A DNA stretch of 64,000 bases, from contig NZ_BOPO01000050.1 of the NCBI RefSeq assembly GCF_017312725.1, positions 1 through 64,000 of the forward strand, read 5' to 3'. Below are positions 26,692-34,831 of the stretch, one piece after another. The DNA is from Actinocatenispora comari (lineage in GTDB: Bacteria > Actinomycetota > Actinomycetes > Mycobacteriales > Micromonosporaceae). Every line of letters begins with the position of its first letter. Positions within the stretch are counted from its first letter, which is position 1. The position numbers were made by a program, and so were the translations under genes. The notes below the pieces were generated by a model. It did not search any database and was not told the origin of the DNA. It saw nothing but the letters and a program-made list of their open reading frames with translations.

Positions 26692-27096
26692 TCAGGCCTC
26701 CGTCCAGCGGGAGAGGAACTCCCGTTCGGCGGTGGACAGCCGGCGCGGCCGCCCCGCCGCCAGGTCGTACGGCACGAGCACCGAGGTCGCCCGGGACGCG
26801 AGCCGGCCCGCGTCGAACAGCTCGTACGAGACGCGGAACGAGGCGTTGCGGATCTCGGCGAGCCACAGCTCGATCCGCACCGGCTCGCCGAAGTCGACCG
26901 GCCGCAGGTAGTCGACCTCGTGCCGGGCGATGACCGTACCGGCCTCCAGCGTGGTGAGGCCCTCGGCGCGGGCGGCGAGGAACATCAGCGCCGCGCGGGC
27001 CTCCTCGTACAGGGTGAGGAACCGGGCGTTGTTGACGTGCCCGAAGGCGTCCAGGTCCGACCAGCGGACCGGGCAGTCGTAGCTGTACCGAGCCAT
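26692..27096 (-). CDS. Acyl-CoA thioesterase, YbgC/FcbC hotdog type (copy 2)
   Basis: This is a 134-residue single hotdog-fold thioesterase. The N-terminal motif VRWSDLDAFGHVNNARFLTLYEEAR contains the catalytic aspartate region of 4-hydroxybenzoyl-CoA/YbgC-type enzymes. It is paralogous to the preceding gene product (WSDPDMLGHLNHARYLTMFEDAR), and the pair sits 53 bp apart in an apparent ettA operon. It hydrolyses acyl-CoA thioesters; chain length is not predictable. The ATG at MARYSYD was chosen because homology begins there. Confidence 0.85.
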   Translation of the reverse strand: MARYSYDCPVRWSDLDAFGHVNNARFLTLYEEARAALMFLAARAEGLTTLEAGTVIARHEVDYLRPVDFGEPVRIELWLAEIRNASFRVSYELFDAGRLASRATSVLVPYDLAAGRPRRLSTAEREFLSRWTEA

Positions 27097-27149
27097 CCGG
27101 AACTCGGACCTCCCGTCGAACTCGCGGCTCGCCGAACCCGGTGCGCCGC

Positions 27150-27557
27150 TCAGGGCTCCAGGTAGCGGCCGAGGAAGTCGCGCTCGTCCGGCTCCAGCGG
27201 CCGGGACCGCGCCGTGTCGTAGTCGTAGCCGACGAGCACGCACTCGCATCGCGCCATCGGGGTGCGGCCGTCGCGCATCTCGGCGAACAGCGTCCAGGAG
27301 CTGGTACCGATCTTGCCGACCCAGGTGTCGATGTCGAGCAGCAGCCCCGGCCGGTAGGTGACCGCGGACAGGTAGTCGACCGCCACCCGCGCCGCGATGA
27401 AGCCACGGCCACCGGGCGCACCCGCGTACCCGGCCGGCGAGGACGCCAGCATCGCCATCCTGGCGTCCTCGAACATGGTCAGGTAGCGGGCGTGGTTGAG
27501 GTGACCCAGCATGTCCGGGTCCGACCAGTGCACCTGCGCCTGGTGACGTGCGCGCAC
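27150..27557 (-). CDS. Acyl-CoA thioesterase, YbgC/FcbC hotdog type (copy 1)
   Basis: This is a 135-residue hotdog thioesterase with VHWSDPDMLGHLNHARYLTMFEDARM. Its GTG start is 4 bp after the ettA stop, so translation is almost certainly coupled. Sequence similarity to the next gene across the whole length indicates tandem duplication followed by divergence. It is cytosolic and probably acts on acyl-CoA. Confidence 0.85.
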   Translation of the reverse strand: MRARHQAQVHWSDPDMLGHLNHARYLTMFEDARMAMLASSPAGYAGAPGGRGFIAARVAVDYLSAVTYRPGLLLDIDTWVGKIGTSSWTLFAEMRDGRTPMARCECVLVGYDYDTARSRPLEPDERDFLGRYLEP

Positions 27558-27561
27558 CCGC

Positions 27562-29256
<1,695 letters not shown>

Positions 29257-29475
29257 GGTGGCCACAACCTCCGCTGACGATCGACTTCCGGTACGCGGGC
29301 AGGGCACAGCCCACTCTTGGCGTCAATCGTCTCAGGCCGGCCGGTATTCCTGGCACCGGGGCAGGCGGCAGGCCCGACCAGCCGGTACCGGCGGGCGGGC
29401 GCGGTGAAAGTGTCGGCAAGGTAACGACGGTTGCCAGCAGGTAAAGGCTCGGATGGGATGTGTGTCACCACGAAT

Positions 29476-29513
29476 GTGGGGCGCCGGTGGTTGACATGTC
29501 CGGCGTACCCCAC
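29476..29513. promoter_or_regulatory. Inverted repeat upstream of the sugar importer
   Basis: GTGGGG-CGCCGG (29476-29487) is mirrored by CCGGCG-TA-CCCCAC (29500-29513), and a TTGACA hexamer lies in the loop (29491-29496). No convincing -10 follows at the right distance. It may be an operator for a sugar-responsive repressor. The rest of the 285-bp spacer after ettA shows nothing clear. Confidence 0.4.
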
Positions 29514-29541
29514 GTTCTTCACGTCGAAGGAGCAGCCAGGA

Positions 29542-30864
29542 ATGCGGATCAAGCGTTCGATGGCACGACGCGCGGTGGCCGCGCTCGGGGTTCTCGCGCT
29601 GGCCGGCAGCCTCGCCGCCTGCGGTGACTCGGGTGACGACTCGGCGTCGGGCGCCAAACCGGACAAGTTGACCGGGGTCGGCCCCATCACGCTCGCCACC
29701 GGCAAGGACACCACCGGCACCCTGAACGAGATCCTCGCCGAGTGGAACAAGGCGCACCCGGACCAGAAGGTCACGCTCACCGAGCTGCCCGAGGACGCCG
29801 ACCAGCAGCGGCAGCAGATGGTGCAGAACGCGCAGACCAAGTCCGACGCGTACACGATCCTCAACCTCGACGTGGTGTGGACCTCCGAGTTCGCCGCGAA
29901 CGGGTGGGTCGAGCAGCTGCCCGAGAACGAGTTCGCGATGGACAAGTACCTGGCGCCGGTGGTCAAGACCGCCAAGTACTTCAACAAGCTGTACGCGGCG
30001 CCGTACGCGTCCGACGGCGCGCTGCTCTACTACCGCACCGACCTGCTCAAGCAGGCCGGCGTCGCGAAGCCGCCGACCACCTGGGACGAGATGAAGGCGG
30101 ACTGCGCCAAGGTGCTCAAGCTGCCGGCCGGCAAGGGCATGTCCTGCTACGGCGGCCAGCTGGACAAGTACGAGGGCCTGACGGTGAACTTCTCCGAGGC
30201 GGTCGACTCGGCCGGCGGTGAGGTCGTCGGTTCCGACGGCAAGCCGAACGTGAACACCCCGGAAGCGAAGAAGGGCCTGGACTTCCTGGTCGACGGCGTC
30301 AAGGACAAGACGATCCCCAAGGACGCGCTGACCTGGAAGGAAGAGGAGACCCGCCGCGGCTTCGAGAGCGGCAAGGTCGTCTTCGCCCGCAACTGGCCGT
30401 ACATCTACGCGCTGATGGCGAACAAGAAGGACGCGGGCAACAAGGTCGCCGGCAAGTACAACGTGGCGCCGATCCCGGGCCTGTCCGGGCCGGGCAAGGG
30501 CACGCTGGGCGGGCACAACCTCGCGATCAGCAAGTTCGCCAAGAACAAGAAGACCGCGCTGGACTTCATCAAGTGGTTCACCAGCGAGAAGAACGAGAAG
30601 ACCTGGCTGACGAAGAACTCGCAGGCCCCGGTCTACGGCTCGCTCTACGACGACCCGGCGCTGCAGAAGCAGTTCCCGTACCTGTCGACGCTGAAGCAGT
30701 CGATCGAGAAGGCCGAGCCGCGCCCCGCGATCGTCAACTACGGCGACGCGACCGCCGCGATCGAGGAACAGGCGTACGCGGCGATCTCCGGGAGCAAGTC
30801 CTCCGCCCAGGCGCTGAAGGACCTGCAGACCAACCTCACGAAGATCACCAGCAAGGACAAGTAA
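29542..30864 (+). CDS. Sugar ABC transporter substrate-binding lipoprotein
   Basis: This is a 440-residue extracellular family 1 solute-binding protein with a signal peptide and a LAAC lipobox near residue 25. The mature chain shows the usual features: an N-terminal beta start ITLATGKDTTGTLNEILAEWNKAHP, a hinge region YAAPYASDGALLYYRTDLL and a C-terminal GGHNLAISKFAKNKKTALDFIKWF. It delivers an oligosaccharide to the two permeases downstream. The adjacent trehalose genes make trehalose or maltose plausible (inference). The ATG follows AAGGAG. Confidence 0.9.
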   Translation: MRIKRSMARRAVAALGVLALAGSLAACGDSGDDSASGAKPDKLTGVGPITLATGKDTTGTLNEILAEWNKAHPDQKVTLTELPEDADQQRQQMVQNAQTKSDAYTILNLDVVWTSEFAANGWVEQLPENEFAMDKYLAPVVKTAKYFNKLYAAPYASDGALLYYRTDLLKQAGVAKPPTTWDEMKADCAKVLKLPAGKGMSCYGGQLDKYEGLTVNFSEAVDSAGGEVVGSDGKPNVNTPEAKKGLDFLVDGVKDKTIPKDALTWKEEETRRGFESGKVVFARNWPYIYALMANKKDAGNKVAGKYNVAPIPGLSGPGKGTLGGHNLAISKFAKNKKTALDFIKWFTSEKNEKTWLTKNSQAPVYGSLYDDPALQKQFPYLSTLKQSIEKAEPRPAIVNYGDATAAIEEQAYAAISGSKSSAQALKDLQTNLTKITSKDK

Positions 30865-30871
30865 CCCCCCA

Positions 30872-30908
30872 CCGACGGCCGGGTCCGGTTTCCGGGCTCG
30901 GCCGTCGG
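30872..30908 (+). terminator. Stem-loop between binding protein and permeases
   Basis: The perfect 10-bp stem CCGACGGCCG / CGGCCGTCGG, 7 bp after the stop, encloses an inner CCGG/CCGG pair. It may act as an attenuator or 3'-end stabiliser that keeps the binding protein more abundant than the permeases. Confidence 0.55.
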
Positions 30909-30979
30909 GCTTCTCCCGGCCGGACGCCGCGCGTGCCGGACCGGCCGTTCTCCCCCGTGTGCCCTGGAAAGGCTGATCG

Positions 30980-31060
30980 ATGAGTTCTGTGCCCGCAGGC
31001 TGCCCGCTGCCGCCCGGCGGCGCCGGCCGTACCCGCCCCGTACCGGGGGTGGTGTCATGA
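30980..31060 (+). CDS. 26-codon leader ORF coupled to the permease gene
   Basis: An ATG preceded by GGAAAGG (30966-30972, 7-nt spacing) opens a 26-residue Pro/Gly/Val-rich frame (MSSVPAGCPLPPGG...). Its TGA overlaps the ATG of the first permease (ATGA at 31057). The permease itself has no good ribosome site of its own, so this small frame may deliver ribosomes by coupling. Whether the peptide matters is unknown. Confidence 0.5.
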   Translation: MSSVPAGCPLPPGGAGRTRPVPGVVS

Positions 31061-32022
31061 CCACCGCGGTCCAGGCGCCCACCCCGCCGGCCAAGGCGGT
31101 AGGCCCGATGCGGCAGGACCGGCGGCGCGGTGTCGGCCGGTTCGCCGCCCTGCTGCTGTCGCCGACGGTGCTGGTGCTCGCGCTCGTGATCGGGTACCCG
31201 ATCGTGTCGGCGTTGCGGCTGTCGTTCCAGGTCACCCACCAGGGCATCAACCCGACCACCGGGATGGTGGAGAACACCAGCCACGTCGGCCTCGCCAACT
31301 ACGCCGGGATCTTCAGCGGCGACTCGGCCAGCCAGTTCTGGAACGCGTTCTGGAACACCACCACGTTCACCGTCGCCGGTGTCGCGATCGAGACGGTGAT
31401 CGGCGTCGCGATGGCGCTGATCATGCACAAGGCGTTCCGTGGTCGCGGCATCGTCCGGGCCAGCGTGCTCGTACCGTGGGCGATCCCGACCGCGATCTCC
31501 GGCCTGCTGTGGAAGTGGATCTTCCAGTCCGACGGCATCGCGAACACGGTGCTGCACACCCACGTGCTCTGGACGACCGAGGGCTTCCACGCCTGGGGCG
31601 CGGTGCTGATCGCGGACGTGTGGAAGACCGCACCGTTCATCGGCCTGCTCGCGCTCGCCGGCCTGCAGGTCATTCCGGGCGAGGTGTACGAGGCGGCGAA
31701 GGTGGACGGCTCCGGCCCGTGGCGCACCTTCTTCCGGATCACGCTGCCGCTGGCGCGGCCGGCGCTGGTGGTGGCCGTACTGTTCCGGATGCTGGACGCG
31801 CTGCGCATGTTCGACCTGCCGTTCGTGCTGATCGGGGCGCACAAACACTCGGTGGAGACGCTGTCCACGTTCGCCTGGTACGAGGCGTCCAACCTGCGCT
31901 ACGGCACCGCCGCGGCCTACTCGACGGTGCTGTTCCTCTACATCGCGGTGGTCGCGTTCGTGTTCGTCAAGGTGCTCGGCGCCGACCTGATCGGCCGTGG
32001 CGTGGAAGGGAAGAAGAAATGA
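31057..32022 (+). CDS. Sugar ABC transporter permease (MalF/SugA type)
   Basis: This is a 321-residue inner-membrane permease with six predicted helices. The EAA loop reads EVYEAAKVDGSGPWRTFF before the last helices, the contact site for the ATPase. It forms the channel with the next gene product, which it overlaps by 4 bp (ATGA). No ATPase gene is present in the locus; a shared MsiK/SugC-type ATPase encoded elsewhere is usual for actinomycetes (established for MsiK; inference here). Confidence 0.92.
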   Translation: MTTAVQAPTPPAKAVGPMRQDRRRGVGRFAALLLSPTVLVLALVIGYPIVSALRLSFQVTHQGINPTTGMVENTSHVGLANYAGIFSGDSASQFWNAFWNTTTFTVAGVAIETVIGVAMALIMHKAFRGRGIVRASVLVPWAIPTAISGLLWKWIFQSDGIANTVLHTHVLWTTEGFHAWGAVLIADVWKTAPFIGLLALAGLQVIPGEVYEAAKVDGSGPWRTFFRITLPLARPALVVAVLFRMLDALRMFDLPFVLIGAHKHSVETLSTFAWYEASNLRYGTAAAYSTVLFLYIAVVAFVFVKVLGADLIGRGVEGKKK

Positions 32023-32942
32023 CGTCACTGCCTCCGGCCGGAGCCTCCACCCCGCTCGCCGGGGCGCTCGCGGCCGACGCCACCCGGGCCGCCACCGGGC
32101 TGCCCGTCAAGCGGACCCGGCGGGCCGGTGCCAGCCCGTGGGCGTACGCCGGGATCACGGTCATCGTGATCTACTGCCTGGCGCCGTTCTACTGGATGGT
32201 CGTCTCCGCGCTGCGCCGGCCGGACGACCAGTTCTCCAACCAGGCCTTCCCGTGGCCGATCTCGCTGGCGAACTTCGAGTCCGCGTTCAAGCCGAGCAAC
32301 GGGTTCGGCCGGGCGCTGCTCAACTCGCTGGTGGTGGCCGGGCTGACCACGATCCTGACGCTGGTCATCGGGATCACCGCGGCGTACGTGCTGGCCCGGC
32401 TGGAGTTCCGGTTCAAGAACGTGATCCTGGCGGCGATCATCGCCACCTCGATGTTCCCCGGCATCTCGCTGCTGGTCCCGCTGCTGAAGCTGTTCGTGTC
32501 GATCCACTGGATCAACACGTTCCAGGCGATGATCCTGCCGAGCATGAGCTTCGCGCTGCCACTGGCGGTGTTCAACCTGACCGCGTTCTTCAAGCAGATG
32601 CCGTTCGCGCTGGAAGAGGCGGCACAGATCGACGGGGCGTCGCCGATGCAGGCCTTCCGCAAGGTGATCCTGCCGCTCGCCGCGCCCGGCGTGTTCACCA
32701 CCGCGATCCTGACGTTCATCGCGGCCTGGAACGAGTTCATCATCGCGCTGTCGGTGACCAACAAGCAGGACATGCGCACCGCACCGGTGATCACGTCGCT
32801 GTTCACCGGCCAGTACGGCTACGACCAGCCGTTCGGTACCCAGATGGCGGCCGGCGTGGTGGTGACCATCCCGCTGGTGATCCTGGTGCTGTTCTTCCAG
32901 CGCCGCATCGTCGAGGGGCTGACCTCCGGCGGTGTGAAGTGA
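32019..32942 (+). CDS. Sugar ABC transporter permease (MalG/SugB type)
   Basis: This is a 307-residue permease with six membrane segments and the EAA loop EEAAQIDGASPMQAFRKVILP. It is the second half of the transmembrane channel. The start overlaps the stop of the first permease. A strong terminator hairpin lies 30 bp after the stop and closes the operon. Confidence 0.92.
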   Translation: MTSLPPAGASTPLAGALAADATRAATGLPVKRTRRAGASPWAYAGITVIVIYCLAPFYWMVVSALRRPDDQFSNQAFPWPISLANFESAFKPSNGFGRALLNSLVVAGLTTILTLVIGITAAYVLARLEFRFKNVILAAIIATSMFPGISLLVPLLKLFVSIHWINTFQAMILPSMSFALPLAVFNLTAFFKQMPFALEEAAQIDGASPMQAFRKVILPLAAPGVFTTAILTFIAAWNEFIIALSVTNKQDMRTAPVITSLFTGQYGYDQPFGTQMAAGVVVTIPLVILVLFFQRRIVEGLTSGGVK

Positions 32943-32971
32943 CCGTGCGCTAGCACCAGCCGGACCGACGC

Positions 32972-33003
32972 GGCCGGGGTACCCCAGTGCGGGTGCCCCG
33001 GCC
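32972..33003 (+). terminator. Terminator of the sugar importer operon
   Basis: The 13-bp stem GGCCGGGGTACCC / GGGTGCCCCGGCC (one T-G wobble) has a 6-nt loop and is followed by the T-rich GTTTCGTTG. This is the most canonical intrinsic terminator in the window. Confidence 0.85.
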
Positions 33004-33025
33004 GTTTCGTTGCCCTGACCGCCGT

Positions 33026-33050
33026 GTTTGTCCCCGTTCATCCGGGGAAC
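33026..33050 (+). promoter_or_regulatory. Possible SigB/SigF-type promoter of otsA
   Basis: GTTT (33026-33029), a 15-bp spacer and GGGAAC (33045-33050) approximate the stress sigma factor consensus GTTT-N14-17-GGGTAY. It lies about 100 bp before the start codon. Stress control would suit trehalose synthesis, but the -10 hexamer is imperfect. Confidence 0.3.
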
Positions 33051-33149
33051 GCTCAGGGTGAGATTCACACTACCGGCGGCTGAGCCGGGCGGCCGCCGGT
33101 GATTCAGTAGGCTCGATGTCTGTCCGGTTCGGCGGCGGTAGGAGGCGGC

Positions 33150-34631
33150 GTGTCGACAGCCAGCCCGTTCGTGGTGGTGGCCAACAGACTTCCGGTCGAC
33201 GAGGTGACCACGCCGGACGGGAGCCGGGAGTGGCGCCGCTCCCCCGGCGGGCTGGTCACCGCGCTGCACCCGATCATGCGGGCCGAGCACGGCACCTGGC
33301 TGGGCTGGGCCGGCGGCACCGGCCCGGCCGCCGACGAGTTCGAGCTCGACGGGATGCGGCTGCACCCGGTCGCGCTGTCCGCGCAGGAGTTCGAGAAGTA
33401 CTACGAGGGCTTCTCCAACGCCACCCTGTGGCCGCTGTACCACGACGCGGTCGAGCCGCCGGTCTACCGGCGCAGCTGGTGGGACAACTACCGCGAGGTC
33501 AATCGGCGGTTCGCCGCGGAGACCGCGAAGGTGGCCGCCGAGGGTGCGGTGGTGTGGATCCAGGACTACCAGCTGCAGCTGGTGCCGGCGATGCTCCGGG
33601 AGCTGCGGCCCGACCTGCGGATCGGCTTCTTCCTGCACATCCCGTTCCCGCCGGTGGAGCTGTTCATGCAGATGCCGCGGCGGGTGGAGATCATGCAGGG
33701 GCTGCTCGGCGCCGACCTGGTCGGCTTCCAGCGCCCGCTCGCCGCACAGAACTTCCTGCGGCTGACCCGCCACCTGCTCGGGCTGCACCCGAAGGGCCCG
33801 GAGGTGCGGGTCGACGACCGCACCGTGCGGGTGGCGGCGTTTCCGATCTCCATCGACGTGGGCGAGATCGAGCGGCTCGCCGCGAGCGAGTCGGTCCGGG
33901 CCCGCGCTGCTGAGATCCGGGCGGAGCTGGGCAACCCGAAGCACATCATCCTGGGCGTCGACCGGCTCGACTACACCAAGGGCATCGACCGGCGGCTCAA
34001 GGCGTTCCGGGAACTGCTGCAGGAGGGCACCCTCGCGGTACCGGACGTGGTGATGGTCCAGGTGGCGACGCCCAGCCGGGAGCGGGTGGCGCACTACCAG
34101 ACCCTGCGCGACGCGGTGGAGCTGCAGGTCGGGCGGATCAACGGCGACTACGGCAAGGTCGGCGTGGCGGCGGTGCACTACCTGCACCAGTCGGTCGACC
34201 GGGCGGAGCTGACCGCGCTGTACTGCGCGGCCGACGTGATGATGGTGACGCCGCTGCGGGACGGCATGAACCTGGTCGCCAAGGAGTACGTGGCGGCCCG
34301 GGTGGACCTCGGTGGCTCGCTGGTGTTGTCCGAGTTCGCCGGCGCCGCCTCCGACCTGCGCCAGGCGTACCTGGTGAACCCGCACGACACCGACGCGCTC
34401 AAGGACGGGCTGGTGCGCGCCGTCCGGGTCGACCCGACCGAGTCGGCGCGCCGGATGCGGGCGATGCGGCGGTTCCTGCGCGGGCACGACGTCGACCACT
34501 GGGCCCGCTCGTTCCTGACCGCCCTCGGCGTACCGGAGGCCACCGACGCCCTCGCCTCGGTGGTGACGCCGGCGTCGCCACCCGGTCGTACCCGCCGGCC
34601 CGGCCGGCGCATCGACGGCTCCACCCGCTGA
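33150..34631 (+). CDS. otsA: Trehalose-6-phosphate synthase (GT20)
   Basis: This 493-residue glycosyltransferase makes trehalose 6-phosphate from UDP-/GDP-glucose and glucose 6-phosphate. Diagnostic motifs are the N-terminal VVVANRLPV, the loop [48 protein letters not shown] and [12 protein letters not shown]. The length is typical. The GTG start is behind TAGGAGG. The next enzyme of the pathway, OtsB, is encoded downstream after an unusual 196-bp spacer containing tandem micro-ORFs. Confidence 0.96.
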   Translation: MSTASPFVVVANRLPVDEVTTPDGSREWRRSPGGLVTALHPIMRAEHGTWLGWAGGTGPAADEFELDGMRLHPVALSAQEFEKYYEGFSNATLWPLYHDAVEPPVYRRSWWDNYREVNRRFAAETAKVAAEGAVVWIQDYQLQLVPAMLRELRPDLRIGFFLHIPFPPVELFMQMPRRVEIMQGLLGADLVGFQRPLAAQNFLRLTRHLLGLHPKGPEVRVDDRTVRVAAFPISIDVGEIERLAASESVRARAAEIRAELGNPKHIILGVDRLDYTKGIDRRLKAFRELLQEGTLAVPDVVMVQVATPSRERVAHYQTLRDAVELQVGRINGDYGKVGVAAVHYLHQSVDRAELTALYCAADVMMVTPLRDGMNLVAKEYVAARVDLGGSLVLSEFAGAASDLRQAYLVNPHDTDALKDGLVRAVRVDPTESARRMRAMRRFLRGHDVDHWARSFLTALGVPEATDALASVVTPASPPGRTRRPGRRIDGSTR

Positions 34632-34675
34632 CGTGCGTCCCCGAAGGCAGCCGAGCACCGACCCGCGGAGGCAGC

Positions 34676-34717
34676 ATGAGCACCGACGACGCGATCACCG
34701 CAGCGGAGGCGGCATGA
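34676..34717 (+). CDS. Micro-ORF 1 (13 residues)
   Basis: MSTDDAITAAEAA with ribosome site GCGGAGG 5' of its ATG. Its TGA overlaps the next ATG (ATGA at 34714). It begins 44 bp after the otsA stop. Confidence 0.55.
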   Translation: MSTDDAITAAEAA

Positions 34718-34755
34718 GCACCGACGACGCGATCACCGCAGCGGAGGCAGCATGA
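34714..34755 (+). CDS. Micro-ORF 2 (13 residues)
   Basis: Same peptide as micro-ORF 1, but in a different reading frame because 38 is not a multiple of 3. It has its own GGAGG, and its stop overlaps the next start. Confidence 0.55.
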   Translation: MSTDDAITAAEAA

Positions 34756-34793
34756 GCACCGACGACGCGATCACCGCAGCGGAGGCGGCATGA
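34752..34793 (+). CDS. Micro-ORF 3 (13 residues)
   Basis: Same peptide, third reading frame, with its own GGAGG. Its ATGA overlap is with micro-ORF 4. Confidence 0.55.
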   Translation: MSTDDAITAAEAA

Positions 34794-34831
34794 GCACCGA
34801 CGACGCGATCACCGCAGCGGAGGCGGCATGA
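34790..34831 (+). CDS. Micro-ORF 4 (13 residues), coupled to otsB
   Basis: Same peptide. Its TGA (34829-34831) overlaps the ATG of the OtsB-GH15 gene at 34828, so a terminating ribosome is positioned to start otsB. Confidence 0.55.
   Translation: MSTDDAITAAEAA

Larger units (their letters stand above)
34676..34827 (+). repeat. Four 38-bp tandem repeats between otsA and otsB
   Basis: The unit starts ATGAGCACCGACGACGCG and ends with GCGGAGGCGGC; copies begin at 34676, 34714, 34752 and 34790. They differ only by GCG/GCA changes that are synonymous in the encoded peptide. A degenerate, deleted copy precedes them (about 34651-34675), and the otsB start region (ATGAGTACGGTGG) resembles the beginning of a fifth. 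Each unit supplies a Shine-Dalgarno (GGAGG) and ATG for the next frame. Confidence 0.95.

Noticed and set aside
34676-34827. CRISPR-like array
   Set aside because: The units are directly adjacent 38-bp tandem repeats without spacers, contain ribosome sites and start codons, and no cas gene is present.
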